Notes: generated from the letters alone by a model not told the origin. Shown: positions 40,058-49,192, counted from the stretch's first letter. The stretch: 64,000 bases of DNA from Streptomyces tardus (GCF_018101125.2 NZ_JAELVF020000001.1:4435962-4499961); one strand, 5' to 3'. Program-made: numbers and translations.

Positions 40058-40822
40058 ATGGCAACCCTTGAGATCCACGACCTGCACGTCTCCGTCAACA
40101 CCGAGGGCGGTCCCGAGCAGATTCTGCGCGGGGTCGACCTGACCGTGAAGCAGGGCGAGACGCACGCCATCATGGGGCCGAACGGCTCCGGCAAGTCGAC
40201 GCTCGCCTACTCCCTCGCGGGCCACCCCAAGTACACGATCACCGGCGGCACCGTCACGCTCGACGGCGAGGACGTCCTGGAGATGTCCGTCGACGAGCGG
40301 GCCCGCGCCGGCCTGTTCCTCGCCATGCAGTACCCGGTCGAGGTCCCCGGCGTCTCGGTCTCCAACTTCCTGCGCACCGCCGCCACCGCCACCCGCGGCG
40401 AGGCCCCGAAGCTGCGCACCTGGGTCAAGGAGGTCAAGGAGGCCATGGCGCGTCTCCAGATGGACCCCTCCTTCGCCGAGCGCAACGTCAACGAGGGCTT
40501 CTCCGGCGGTGAGAAGAAGCGGCACGAGATCCTCCAGCTGGAGCTGCTGCAGCCCAAGATCGCGGTGCTGGACGAGACCGACTCCGGTCTGGACGTCGAC
40601 GCGCTGCGTGTCGTCTCCGAGGGCGTCAACCGGGTCCGCGAGGGCGGGGACGTCGGCACTCTGCTGATCACCCACTACACCCGCATCCTGCGCTACATCA
40701 AGCCGGACCAGGTGCATGTCTTCGCCAAGGGACGCATCGCCGAGTCCGGTGGCGCGGAGCTCGCCGACAAGCTCGAGGCCGAGGGCTACGAGCAGTACGT
40801 GAAGGGCGGCACCAGCACGTGA
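40058..40822 (+). CDS. sufC: SufC, ATPase of the SUF machinery
   Basis: ABC-type ATPase that drives SufBCD. 254 residues, ATG 40058. Walker A GPNGSGKST, signature FSGGEKKRHEILQLE, Walker B KIAVLDETDSGLDVDALR. Its stop overlaps sufS (GTGA). Confidence 0.98.
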   Translation: MATLEIHDLHVSVNTEGGPEQILRGVDLTVKQGETHAIMGPNGSGKSTLAYSLAGHPKYTITGGTVTLDGEDVLEMSVDERARAGLFLAMQYPVEVPGVSVSNFLRTAATATRGEAPKLRTWVKEVKEAMARLQMDPSFAERNVNEGFSGGEKKRHEILQLELLQPKIAVLDETDSGLDVDALRVVSEGVNRVREGGDVGTLLITHYTRILRYIKPDQVHVFAKGRIAESGGAELADKLEAEGYEQYVKGGTST

Positions 40823-42087
40823 CTTCCTCCCGCCGTGGATTCCCCGGCCACCTCGACACCGAGGCGATTCGCAAGGACTTCCCCGTCCTGGACCGTGTGC
40901 TCCACGACGGGAAGAAGCTCGTCTACCTCGACAGCGCCGCGACCTCGCAGAAGCCCCGCCAGGTGCTGGACGCACTGAGCGACTACTACGAGCAGCACAA
41001 CGCCAACGTCCACCGCGGCGTGCACGTGCTCGCCGAAGAGGCCACGGCGCTGTACGAGGGCGCGAGGGACAAGGTCGCCGCCTTCATCAACGCGCCGAGC
41101 CGCGACGAGGTGATCTTCACCAAGAACGCCTCGGAGTCGCTCAACCTCGTGGCCAACATGCTCGGTTGGGCGGACGAGCCCTACCGGGTGGACAGCGACA
41201 CCGAGATCGTCATCACGGAGATGGAGCACCACTCCAACATCGTGCCGTGGCAGCTGCTGGCGCAGCGCACCGGCGCGAAGCTGAAGTGGTTCGGGCTGAC
41301 CGACGACGGCCGGCTCGACCTCTCCCGGATCGACGAGCTCATCACCGAGAAGACCAAGGTCGTCTCGTACACCCTGGCCTCCAACATCCTGGGCACCTTC
41401 AACCCGGTCGAGGAGATCGCACGGCGTGCCCAGGAGGTCGGGGCGCTGGTGGTGGTGGACGCCTCCCAGGCCGTACCGCACACCGCGTTCGACGTGCAGG
41501 CCATCCAGGCCGACTTCGTCGCCTTCACCGGCCACAAGATGTGCGGCCCGACCGGCATCGGTGTGCTGTGGGGGCGGCAGGAGCTGCTGGAGGACCTGCC
41601 GCCGTTCCTCGGCGGCGGCGAGATGATCGAGACCGTTTCGATGCACTCCTCCACCTACGCACCGGCCCCGCACAAGTTCGAGGCCGGTACGCCCCCGATC
41701 GCCCAGGCGGTCGGGCTCGGCGCGGCGGTGGACTACCTGTCCGCCATCGGCATGGACAAGATCGCCGCCCACGAGCACGCGATCGTCGAGTATGCCCTGG
41801 AGCGCCTGCTCCAGGTTCCGGACCTGCGGATCATCGGCCCCACCACGGCCGAGGACCGGGGCGCGGCGATCTCCTTCACCCTGGGCGACATCCATCCGCA
41901 CGACGTCGGCCAGGTGCTGGACGAGCAGGGCATCGCCGTACGGGTCGGCCACCACTGCGCGCGGCCGGTCTGCCTGCGGTACGGAATTCCCGCGACGACG
42001 CGAGCGTCGTTCTATCTGTACTCCACGCCGGCCGAGGTGGACGCCCTGGTCGACGGTCTGGAGCACGTGCGGAATTTCTTCGGATGA
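40819..42087 (+). CDS. sufS: SufS, cysteine desulfurase
   Basis: PLP enzyme that takes sulfur from cysteine and hands it to SufU. 422 residues. PLP-binding Lys in FTGHKMCGPTGIG, active-site Cys in VRVGHHCARPVCLRYG (group II), and substrate motif SAATSQKP. Partner SufU follows 40 nt downstream. Confidence 0.98.
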   Translation: MTSSRRGFPGHLDTEAIRKDFPVLDRVLHDGKKLVYLDSAATSQKPRQVLDALSDYYEQHNANVHRGVHVLAEEATALYEGARDKVAAFINAPSRDEVIFTKNASESLNLVANMLGWADEPYRVDSDTEIVITEMEHHSNIVPWQLLAQRTGAKLKWFGLTDDGRLDLSRIDELITEKTKVVSYTLASNILGTFNPVEEIARRAQEVGALVVVDASQAVPHTAFDVQAIQADFVAFTGHKMCGPTGIGVLWGRQELLEDLPPFLGGGEMIETVSMHSSTYAPAPHKFEAGTPPIAQAVGLGAAVDYLSAIGMDKIAAHEHAIVEYALERLLQVPDLRIIGPTTAEDRGAAISFTLGDIHPHDVGQVLDEQGIAVRVGHHCARPVCLRYGIPATTRASFYLYSTPAEVDALVDGLEHVRNFFG

Positions 42088-42127
42088 GAGCCCTGACGGG
42101 AAACCGGATGAGAATGGCGTGGCACTC

Positions 42128-42604
42128 GTGAAGCTCGACTCGATGTACCAGGACGTGATCCTGGACCACTACAAGCACCCGCACGGCCGTGGGCTGCGGG
42201 ACGGCGATGCCGAGGTGCATCACGTCAACCCCACCTGCGGGGACGAGATCACCCTCCGGGTGCGCTACGACGGCGAGCGGATCGCCGACGTCAGCTACGA
42301 GGGCCAGGGCTGCTCCATCAGCCAGGCCAGCGCCTCGGTGCTCAACGAGCTGCTGGTGGGCAAGGAGCTGGAGCAGGCGCGCCGCATCCAGGGCGCTTTT
42401 CTGGAACTGATGCAGTCCAGGGGGCAGTTGACCCCGGACGACGCCATGGAGGAGCTGCTGGAGGACGCGGTCGCGTTCGCCGGTGTCTCCAAGTACCCGG
42501 CCCGGGTGAAGTGCGCTTTGCTGAGCTGGATGGCATGGAAGGACGCCACCGCCCAGGCACTGGGCGCGGGCGACGAGGACGGCCCGAAGGAGAGGACGGC
42601 ATGA
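42128..42604 (+). CDS. sufU: SufU, sulfur-transfer protein
   Basis: IscU-fold zinc protein that accepts sulfur from SufS. 158 residues from GTG 42128 (MKLDSMYQDVILDHYKHP); the SD is weak. Zinc/sulfur ligands: Cys in NPTCGDEI, Cys in GQGCSISQAS, Cys in ARVKCALLSW, and the Asp of CGD. Typical C-terminal extension relative to IscU. ATGA overlap with the next gene. Confidence 0.97.
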   Translation: MKLDSMYQDVILDHYKHPHGRGLRDGDAEVHHVNPTCGDEITLRVRYDGERIADVSYEGQGCSISQASASVLNELLVGKELEQARRIQGAFLELMQSRGQLTPDDAMEELLEDAVAFAGVSKYPARVKCALLSWMAWKDATAQALGAGDEDGPKERTA

Positions 42605-42948
42605 GCGAGGCTGCTGACGGCGGTGTGGGCACGACCTCACCGGCGAGCGAGGAAGAGGTCCGCGAGGCGCTGTACGACGTCGTCGACCCCGAGCTCGGTA
42701 TCGACGTGGTGAACCTCGGCCTGATCTACGGGGTGCACGTCGACGAGGAGAACATCGCGACGCTCGACATGACCCTGACGTCGGCTGCCTGCCCGTTGAC
42801 CGACGTGATCGAGGACCAGGCGAAGTCGGCGACCGAGGGCCTGGTCAAGGATCTGAAGATCAACTGGGTCTGGATGCCGCCGTGGGGCCCGGACAAGATC
42901 ACCGAAGAGGGACGCGAGCAGCTGCGCGCGCTCGGCTTCAACGTCTGA
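42601..42948 (+). CDS. DUF59 (MIP18-like, SufT/PaaD-type) metal-sulfur cluster assembly factor
   Basis: 115 residues. Conserved DPELGIDVVNLGLIYGV near the N-terminus and TSAACPLTDVIEDQ carrying the family Cys. DUF59 proteins help load Fe-S clusters into target proteins. Last gene of the suf operon; it ends 90 nt before a T-tailed terminator. Confidence 0.95.
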   Translation: MSEAADGGVGTTSPASEEEVREALYDVVDPELGIDVVNLGLIYGVHVDEENIATLDMTLTSAACPLTDVIEDQAKSATEGLVKDLKINWVWMPPWGPDKITEEGREQLRALGFNV

Positions 42949-43038
42949 GGCGTCACGCCCGGGGCGTCACGCCGCGGGTGTCCTGGACACCTCGGGGCAC
43001 TCCGCCCGGCGCCCGAGCGCAGAACGGCACACCGGGAG

Positions 43039-43072
43039 CGCCGGCGGATCGAATCGATCCGCCGGCGTTTTT
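43039..43072 (+). terminator. Canonical rho-independent terminator of the suf operon
   Basis: CGCCGGCGGATCG (43039-43051) and CGATCCGCCGGCG (43055-43067), a 13-bp perfect stem with a 3-nt loop, followed by TTTTT (43068-43072). The only one on the plus strand here with a full T-tract. Confidence 0.93.
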
Positions 43073-43110
43073 CCGTTCCACGAAGGGCCCGGCGGCACAC
43101 AAGTGGTGGG

Positions 43111-43116
43111 TACAGT
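43111..43116 (+). promoter_or_regulatory. Leaderless -10 box (TACAGT) of the SMR gene
   Basis: TACAGT ends 7 nt before ATG 43124. Confidence 0.6.
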
Positions 43117-43123
43117 CGTCCGG

Positions 43124-43447
43124 ATGACATACGCGACGCTGGCCGCCGCCATCCTCGCCGAGGTGCTGGCCACCACCTCGATGAAGTACAGCGACGGTTT
43201 CACCCGGCTGTGGCCCTCGCTCGGCACCGCGGTCGGCTACCTGATCGCCTTCTACCTGCTCTCGCTCACCCTGCGGGAGATGTCGGTGGGCACCGCGTAC
43301 GCGATCTGGGCCGGAGCCGGTACGGCGGCGGTGGCGCTGATCGGGATGGTCTTCATCGGGGAGTCGGTGTCGCCGGCGAAGGTAGCCGGGGTGCTGCTGG
43401 TCATCGCCGGTGTCGTGGTGCTCAACCTCGGCGGTGCCGCCCACTGA
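43124..43447 (+). CDS. Small multidrug resistance (SMR/EmrE-type) transporter
   Basis: 107 residues with four membrane helices. Membrane-embedded Glu13 in LAAAILAEVLATTS couples drug export to protons in EmrE relatives; GTAYAIWAGAGTAAV in helix 3 is the SMR dimer/signature region. It may export quaternary ammonium compounds. Alone on its transcript (leaderless). Followed by non-coding DNA with a 19-bp tandem repeat. Confidence 0.95.
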   Translation: MTYATLAAAILAEVLATTSMKYSDGFTRLWPSLGTAVGYLIAFYLLSLTLREMSVGTAYAIWAGAGTAAVALIGMVFIGESVSPAKVAGVLLVIAGVVVLNLGGAAH

Positions 43448-43481
43448 CCGGCCCGGCTCGTCGACACCGCCCGTCCGGTCG

Positions 43482-43522
43482 GCTGCCGCCCGTACGGCTC
43501 GGCGCTGCCCGTACGGCTCGGC
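43482..43522. repeat. Tandem 19-bp repeat after the SMR gene
   Basis: GCTGCCCGTACGGCTCGGC (43504-43522) is preceded by a near-identical copy with a 3-nt insertion (43482-43503) and followed by a decayed third copy. Non-coding. Confidence 0.7.
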
Positions 43523-43706
43523 GCTGCCCCTCCCGGCTCTCGGAGGCGCCGTCCGCAACTCCCGTACGGCGCCCGGGGCTTGCCGCGCACGGCGCGGAGC
43601 TGCGGTCCGGGGCGCCGGCGGGCTGTGTCGCGGCCCGTCGCCCGGAGCGCGGCCGGCGGATGAGACCGGTTCGCCTCCGTGGCGCGGCAGCGGTTAGGTT
43701 CTCGGC

Positions 43707-44696
43707 ATGACCGATGCAGCCACGCACACGCACACCGGCGCAGTCGCCGCCGGGCTCGCCACCGTCACCACCGACGGCACCGTCCTCGACACCTGGTACC
43801 CCGCGCCCGAGCTGAGCACCGAGGCGGGCGCCTCCGGCACTGAGCGACTGGACGCCGACCGCGCCGCCGAACTGCTCGGCCAGGACGCCCCGAAGGCGCT
43901 CGGCGCCACCGCGCTGCCGGGTGTGGAAGTTGTCGCGGTGCGGACGGTCATCGCCTCCCTGCAGGACAAGCCACTGGACGCGCACGACGCCTATCTGCGA
44001 CTCCACCTGCTCAGCCACCGACTGGTGAAGCCGCACGGACAGAACCTCGACGGCGTCTTCGGCCTGCTCACCAACGTCGCCTGGACGCACCTCGGTCCGG
44101 TCCCGGTCGACCGGGTGGAGGAGGCCCGGCTGGTCGCCCGCACCCGGGGCGAGCGGCTGACCGTGACCAGCGTCGACAAGTTCCCGCGGATGACCGACTA
44201 CGTCGTCCCCGCGGGCGTGCGCATCGGTGACGCCGACCGGGTCCGCCTCGGTGCCTACCTCTCGGCCGGTACCACCGTCATGCACGAGGGCTTCGTGAAC
44301 TTCAACGCCGGCACCCTCGGCACCTCCATGGTCGAGGGCCGGATCACCGCCGGAGTGGTGGTCGGTGACGGCTCCGACATCGGCGGCGGCGCCTCGATCA
44401 TGGGCACCCTCTCCGGCGGCGGCAAGCAGGTCGTCTCGCTCGGCGAGCGCTGCCTGCTGGGCGCCGAGGCGGGTATCGGCATCGCGCTCGGCGACGACTG
44501 CATCGTGGAGGCCGGCCTCTACGTGACCGCCGGCACGCGGGTCACGCTGCCGGACGGCAAGGTGGTCAAGGCGCTGGAGCTCTCCGGCAGCGACAACCTG
44601 CTCTTCCGCCGCAACTCCACCACGGGTGTCGTCGAGGTGCTGCCCCGCACCGGGTCCTGGGGCGGCCTCAACGAGGTGCTGCACAGCCACAACTGA
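43707..44696 (+). CDS. dapD: Tetrahydrodipicolinate N-succinyltransferase
   Basis: Succinylates tetrahydrodipicolinate in the diaminopimelate/lysine pathway, which also feeds peptidoglycan. 329 residues, the actinobacterial length. Left-handed beta-helix part contains [24 protein letters not shown] and hexapeptide-style repeats ([17 protein letters not shown]). ATG 43707 preceded by TAGGTT 6 nt upstream (43695-43700), leaderless. Confidence 0.97.
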   Translation: MTDAATHTHTGAVAAGLATVTTDGTVLDTWYPAPELSTEAGASGTERLDADRAAELLGQDAPKALGATALPGVEVVAVRTVIASLQDKPLDAHDAYLRLHLLSHRLVKPHGQNLDGVFGLLTNVAWTHLGPVPVDRVEEARLVARTRGERLTVTSVDKFPRMTDYVVPAGVRIGDADRVRLGAYLSAGTTVMHEGFVNFNAGTLGTSMVEGRITAGVVVGDGSDIGGGASIMGTLSGGGKQVVSLGERCLLGAEAGIGIALGDDCIVEAGLYVTAGTRVTLPDGKVVKALELSGSDNLLFRRNSTTGVVEVLPRTGSWGGLNEVLHSHN

Positions 44697-44751
44697 CGAC
44701 CGCAGGCCTCCTGCCCGGAGCGGGAGGCAGCGGCCGGGATGCGCACGGGGT

Positions 44752-44840
44752 CCGTGTCCGTCGGGCACGGAGTCCGTCCGTGTCCGTCGGGTACGGGCCC
44801 CTGTGCTCACCGGTTACGGGCCCGTGCCCGTCGGGTACGG
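44752..44840. repeat. Three copies of a 19-bp inverted-repeat element
   Basis: CCGTGTCCGTCGGGCACGG at 44752-44770, CCGTGTCCGTCGGGTACGG at 44779-44797 and CCGTGCCCGTCGGGTACGG at 44822-44840. Each copy can fold on itself (CCGTG with CACGG or close variants). They fill most of the gap between dapD and the next gene. Confidence 0.8.
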
Positions 44841-44874
44841 GGCCGGCCCGCGTCGCGGGGTGCCGCGGCCTGGA

Positions 44875-44880
44875 TAGGCT
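44875..44880 (+). promoter_or_regulatory. Leaderless -10 box (TAGGCT) of the EI24 gene
   Basis: TAGGCT ends 7 nt before ATG 44888, directly after the triple repeat. Confidence 0.6.
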
Positions 44881-44887
44881 GGCGCCC

Positions 44888-45673
44888 ATGAGGGAACTAG
44901 CCACCGGTGCCAGGTATTTGATGCAGGGTCAGCGCTGGGTCGCGCAGCACGGCCGCCTGTACGCGTTCTGTCTGCTGCCCGCTCTGATCGCCCTGGTGCT
45001 GTACGTGGCCCTGCTGGTGCTGCTCGCCTTCCAGGCCGGTGATCTGGCGGTGTGGGCCACGCCGTTCGCCGACGACTGGTCGGGTGCGCCGCGCAACCTG
45101 CTGCGGCTGGGCTTCGTGGTGCTGCTGCTGGCCGTCGGCCTCATGGTGGCGATCCTGACCTTCACTGCGGTGACGCTGCTGATCGGCGACCCGTTCTACG
45201 AATCGCTCTCGGAGAAGGTCGAGGAGAGCGAGGGCGGGCTGCCCGACGGGCCGGACCTGCCCTGGTGGCGCGAGCTGTGGACCTCGCTGACGGACAGCCT
45301 GTACGTGCTGATGAGGGCGCTCGCCCTTGCGCTGCCGCTCTTCCTGCTCGGCTTCGTCCCGCTGGTCGGCCAGACGATCGTGCCCGCTCTCGGCTTCGCC
45401 GTGTCGGGATTCTTCCTGACCCTGGAGCTCACTTCGGTCGCGATGCAGCGGCGGGGCATCGACGTACGCACCCGGCTGCGGATGCTGCGGGCCCGCAAGG
45501 GGCTGGCGCTCGGCTTCGGCGTGCCGCTCGCCGCGACGTTCCTGGTGCCGGTGGTGGCGGTCTTCCTGATGCCCGGAGCAGTGGCCGGCGCGACGCTGTT
45601 GGTGCGCGATCTGACCGGCGAGGCGGGGAGCGGCAACCGGCCGGAGCAGGGCGAGACCACCGCCGGTTACTGA
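44888..45673 (+). CDS. EI24/CysZ-like membrane protein
   Basis: 261 residues, about four membrane helices plus amphipathic segments. Family features include an N-terminal GARYLMQGQRWVAQHGRLYAFCLLP, the FYESLSEKVE motif after helix 2 (as in CysZ: DPFYExLxEKVE) and PLVGQTIVPALGFAVSGFFLTLE. CysZ is a sulfate transporter in Gram-negatives, but the actinobacterial EI24-domain proteins are uncharacterised; sulfate uptake is only a possibility. Confidence 0.88.
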   Translation: MRELATGARYLMQGQRWVAQHGRLYAFCLLPALIALVLYVALLVLLAFQAGDLAVWATPFADDWSGAPRNLLRLGFVVLLLAVGLMVAILTFTAVTLLIGDPFYESLSEKVEESEGGLPDGPDLPWWRELWTSLTDSLYVLMRALALALPLFLLGFVPLVGQTIVPALGFAVSGFFLTLELTSVAMQRRGIDVRTRLRMLRARKGLALGFGVPLAATFLVPVVAVFLMPGAVAGATLLVRDLTGEAGSGNRPEQGETTAGY

Positions 45674-45728
45674 CCCCGCCCGCGCGTCGGCTGCGATGCC
45701 CGCTGCCGGCTCCGCGCCCGCTGCGGCC

Positions 45729-45770
45729 CCCGCCCCACCCCGCGTCCGGCTCGTCGCGGGGTGGGGCGGG
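45729..45770. terminator. Bidirectional terminator, EI24 gene / dapA
   Basis: CCCGCCCCACCCCGCG (45729-45744) and CGCGGGGTGGGGCGGG (45755-45770), a perfect 16-bp stem with a 10-nt loop. Confidence 0.85.
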
Positions 45771-45852
45771 CCCGCCGGAGCCGACCGCTCGGGCGGGACG
45801 ACACGGGGGCCGGTGGCCGGGCGCTGCGGGCCGCCGAACGCCCGTACCGGGC

Positions 45853-46740
45853 TCAGGCGTTGGCCTGCCGGAACGCCGCGACCAACTCGGCGGTGAGCGT
45901 CTCGTCGGCGGGCAGCAGCGGACCGCGCACCGGGCCGCCGGGGAGGCCGGCGGCCCGGTGGATCGCCTTCAGCGTGACCGTCCCGGGTGCCGACTGCAAC
46001 GCCCCTACGAGCGGCGCCAGCGCGTGGTGGCGCTTGCGGGCGCCGTCGAGGTCGCCGGCGTCGAAGGCGTCGAGCATCTCCCGTACGAGACCGCCCGCGA
46101 CGCCCGCGACCGTGCTGACGCAGCCCGCCGCGCCGATCGCGCGCAGCGGGAGGATCTCCTCGTCGCACCCGGCGTAGTAGGCGAGTCCGGTGTCGGCCAG
46201 CACCGATCCCGTCTTCAGGAGGTCGTGCGCGCAGTCCTTGACGCCCGCGATGCGCGGATGCTCGGCGAGCGTGCGCAGGGTGTCGGCGGTGAGCGCGGTG
46301 TTCTCTCCGGTGCGGGAGGGGATGTCGTACAGCAGCACCGGGAGCGAGGTGGCGTCGGCGACCGTGGCGAGATGGTGTGCGACGGCCTCCGGGCCGGGGC
46401 GGGAGTAGTACGGCGTGACGATCAGCAGGCCGTCGGCGCCCGCCTGTTCGCACGCCCGCGCCAGCGCGACGGTGTGGACGGTACTCGCCGACCCGACTCC
46501 GGCGGTGACGGTGGCGCGGTCACCGACGGCCTCGACCACCGCGCGCAGCAGGGTCAGCTTCTCCTCGTCGGTGGTGGTGGGCGACTCGCCGGTGGTGCCG
46601 TTGACCACCAGCGCGTCGCAACCGCCCCGGTCGACGAGATGGGTGGCGAGTCTGCCCGCCCCCACCTCGTCGAGCGCACCGCTGTCGGTGAACGGTGTGA
46701 TCATCGCGGCGGCCACCCGGCCGAAGGGTCCCTGGTTCAT
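45853..46740 (-). CDS. dapA: 4-hydroxy-tetrahydrodipicolinate synthase-type (DapA) enzyme
   Basis: 295 residues from ATG 46740. Condenses pyruvate with aspartate semialdehyde in the lysine pathway, if it is a true DapA. Motif VVNGTTGESPTTTDEEK, Tyr in TPYYSRPG, and Schiff-base Lys in AGVKDCAHDLL are present. Streptomycetes often have several DapA-family genes, some acting on other keto acids, so function as dapA is likely but not certain; closeness to dapD supports it. Convergent with the EI24 gene. Confidence 0.85.
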   Translation of the reverse strand: MNQGPFGRVAAAMITPFTDSGALDEVGAGRLATHLVDRGGCDALVVNGTTGESPTTTDEEKLTLLRAVVEAVGDRATVTAGVGSASTVHTVALARACEQAGADGLLIVTPYYSRPGPEAVAHHLATVADATSLPVLLYDIPSRTGENTALTADTLRTLAEHPRIAGVKDCAHDLLKTGSVLADTGLAYYAGCDEEILPLRAIGAAGCVSTVAGVAGGLVREMLDAFDAGDLDGARKRHHALAPLVGALQSAPGTVTLKAIHRAAGLPGGPVRGPLLPADETLTAELVAAFRQANA

Positions 46741-46852
46741 GGGCCGATTCTGGGACCGGGCCGGCCACCGCGTCCACTCGGGGCCCGTGGGTGTGCGAGC
46801 ACGCCCGTGCGGAAGCCGGTGCGGTGCGCAGCAGTCCGTAGCGTTGTTTGCG

Positions 46853-46892
46853 CCGGACTGCCGGACTGCCGGACTGCCGGACTGCCGGAGTG
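46853..46892. repeat. 8-bp tandem repeat (CCGGACTG), four perfect copies plus one degenerate
   Basis: CCGGACTG at 46853-46884 repeated four times, then CCGGAGTG (46885-46892). It lies between the start of dapA (46740) and the end of the nuclease gene, about 115-150 nt upstream of dapA, non-coding, so its copy number could change dapA promoter spacing. Confidence 0.9.
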
Positions 46893-46916
46893 CCGAGCCG
46901 CCCGGCAGCTCGGCGG

Positions 46917-48752
46917 TCAGGGGCGGAAGCGGAGCACCTGCGGGTCGTGGTCGCTGATCTGGTCCGCGAATTCGGCGTTGGTGTGCACGATGTCGTAGTC
47001 GTAGCGGCGGATGGCCGGCGAGACGAGGGTCTGGTCGAGGATCTGGGAGTTGCCCTGGAAGACGTAGGTGTAGCGCTCGTCGCGGGGCAGGGCGTACGCC
47101 GTGCTGCGCAGCGCGCCGCCGGCGGTCAGGGCCTTGGTGGTGCCGGAGAACTCGAAGTCGTTGATGTCGCCGAGGACCACGATCTGCGCCTTGCGGTCGA
47201 TCTTCAGGGCGTCCCTGACAAAGGAGTTGACCGATTCGGCCTGCGCCAGCCGCTGGGTCTCCGAGACCCGGTTCGGCGGCTGGAAGCGCCCGTGCAGCGG
47301 CTCGTCGCCGCCCTTGGAGCTGAAGTGGTTGGCGACCACGATGACCGGCTCGCCGCGGAAGGCGAACTGCGCGGCGAGCGGCTTGCGGCTGTCCTCCCAC
47401 GCCTCGTCGGCGGGGTCGACCCGACCGGGGGAGAGGGTGAGCGAGGCCCTGCCGTCCCGTCGTTCGACGGCGGTCGGGGTGGTCGCGTCGCCGCCGGGGC
47501 GGTCCTCGGCGGTGACCCTCTCGGGGTTGAAGAGGAAGGCGGTGCGGATGTTGCCGCCCGGCTCGCCGCCGTCGGCCTTGTCCTCGGGGTCGATGCCGCG
47601 CCACTCGTAGCGGGGCCCGCCGGCGTCGACGATCGCCTCGATCAGGGTCTCGAGCGTACGGTCGGCGGCGGTCTCGCCGTCGTCCTCGGGCCCGTTGTTG
47701 TCCTGGATCTCCTCCAGGGCGACGATGTCGGGGGCGGCGAGGTCGCGCGCGATGCCCCGGGCGAGCCGCTCGAACTTCTCCGCGTCGTTGCCCGGGTGGA
47801 GGTTCTCCACGTTGTATGTGGCGACGGCGAGCTCGTCCCTGCGCTGCGGACGTGTGCGCTCGCGCTCCAGACCGCGCCGCTCCACCTTGCCGAGCTCGGC
47901 CGCCGCGAGGGTGTAGCCGCCGAACTCGTCATAGTCCAGCGGGCCTTCGGTGCGGCCGGTGAGGCGGTCGCCGGTGTCGGCTGCGGGGAAGGGGTTCTCG
48001 TCCGGGTCGGCCAGGCTCTTGATCTTCAGCCGACCGGCGTTCTGGTCCCGGTAGGAGCCGTAGACGCTGCCGCCGCGGGCCGAGGGGTTCTCGCGAGGGG
48101 TGACGGTGACCCAGAGCTCGCCGTAGGAGGTGCTGGGGCCGACGACGCGGCTGTCGCGGACCTCGACGTTCATCCCTTCCAGCGATTCGTAGAGGTCCAG
48201 GGCGAAGGCGCGCGGACGCAGTTCGCGGTCCTCGACACCGCCTTCCCCGCCGCCCTTCGGCGCGTACGCCCGGGGGATCCTGCGCGCGTCCAGACGCACC
48301 GGGTCGGGCAGTTCGTTGCCGCTGGAGTCGACGGTCACCTCGGGAGCGGTTATCTGCGTCAGAGACTGGTTCCCGGAGTCCTCGCCGTCCGGGCGGTACT
48401 CGGCGACGGTGCCGCTCACCCGCACCCGGTCGCCGACGAGGACCGCGGGGGCCTCCTTGCCCGTGTACACGAACACGCCCTCGCTGGTGGCCGGATCGTC
48501 GTCCGGCTCCTCGTCCTGGATCCAGAAGCCGCGGGAACCCTCGCCGCGCACACCGGTCACGATCCCGGCGACCTCGCGCACCTCCTCGCCCGCGAGCGGC
48601 GAGATCCGAGTACTGCCCTGGACGTCGTGGATGCGGACCTCATCGGCGGTCGGCTCGTGGGACGCCGCACCGGCGGAGGTGATCAGCAGTGTGGAGGTGA
48701 GGGCGGCGGCGGTCAGTGCGCACAGTGCCGCGGCGGTCTGGCGAGTGGTCAA
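46917..48752 (-). CDS. Secreted endonuclease/exonuclease/phosphatase (EEP) family nuclease
   Basis: 611 residues from TTG 48752, chosen because GGAG lies 6 nt upstream and the Sec signal peptide (about residues 1-30, ALCALTAAALTSTLLITSAGA) starts right there. N-terminal OB-fold-like region (EVREVAGIVTGVRGEGSRGFWIQDEE; VLVGDRVRVSGTV) is followed by the EEP domain: VATYNVENL, IVALEEIQDNNG, VIVVANHFSSKGG, IVVLGDINDFEFSG, and SDHDPQVLRF with the catalytic His/Asp. This domain order matches extracellular DNases of the ExeM/NucH type, here probably releasing nucleotides or phosphate outside the cell. A promoter with TTGACA on the minus strand (48904-48909) precedes it. Confidence 0.93.
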   Translation of the reverse strand: MTTRQTAAALCALTAAALTSTLLITSAGAASHEPTADEVRIHDVQGSTRISPLAGEEVREVAGIVTGVRGEGSRGFWIQDEEPDDDPATSEGVFVYTGKEAPAVLVGDRVRVSGTVAEYRPDGEDSGNQSLTQITAPEVTVDSSGNELPDPVRLDARRIPRAYAPKGGGEGGVEDRELRPRAFALDLYESLEGMNVEVRDSRVVGPSTSYGELWVTVTPRENPSARGGSVYGSYRDQNAGRLKIKSLADPDENPFPAADTGDRLTGRTEGPLDYDEFGGYTLAAAELGKVERRGLERERTRPQRRDELAVATYNVENLHPGNDAEKFERLARGIARDLAAPDIVALEEIQDNNGPEDDGETAADRTLETLIEAIVDAGGPRYEWRGIDPEDKADGGEPGGNIRTAFLFNPERVTAEDRPGGDATTPTAVERRDGRASLTLSPGRVDPADEAWEDSRKPLAAQFAFRGEPVIVVANHFSSKGGDEPLHGRFQPPNRVSETQRLAQAESVNSFVRDALKIDRKAQIVVLGDINDFEFSGTTKALTAGGALRSTAYALPRDERYTYVFQGNSQILDQTLVSPAIRRYDYDIVHTNAEFADQISDHDPQVLRFRP

Positions 48753-49192
48753 GGTTCGCTCCGAAGAGGGGTGTTGCTGCGGGTGGGGGCGGCCGGCCTC
48801 CGGGCGTGCGTCCGGTGGTGCTGCCCGCAGGCGCCCGAGGCCGGCTGTCGGTACGCGCCCGACATTGCTCTACGCGCGTAAAACTTCCGGAGCCGGGTCC
48901 CCTTGTCAAGGCATCGGGGGCGTACGGCGGGAGGCGGCCGGATGAACGTCGGCGCCTACGCGCTCCGTTGACCGCCGCCCGCCCGCGACGCCTCCCCGGT
49001 CCGCCCGCTCCCGCAGCGCTGCCGGTGCCCGTACCGCCTTCCCGCCCGGCTGGTCCGACCGCCCGTGGCCCGTGCGCCGAGGCGACGGAACCCGCCCGCG
49101 ACCGACCCGCGCGACTGGGGCAAACGGTGTCGGAACAGGCCGTAGGCTGGGTGATTGCCCAACGACGTGCCAAGGCGAGGAGCCAGACGCCG
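48753..49192. other. Divergent intergenic region, nuclease / acidic protein
   Basis: 440 nt. On the minus strand TTGACA (48909-48904) is a good -35 for the nuclease; the AT-richer stretch 48878-48890 may hold the -10. TACGCGCGTA (48869-48878) is a 10-bp palindrome at that promoter. On the plus strand TAGGCT (49143-49148) is a -10 candidate for the downstream gene. Confidence 0.5.

Noticed and set aside
46853-46892. CRISPR-like array.
   Set aside because: Units are 8 bp and contiguous without spacers; a simple tandem repeat.
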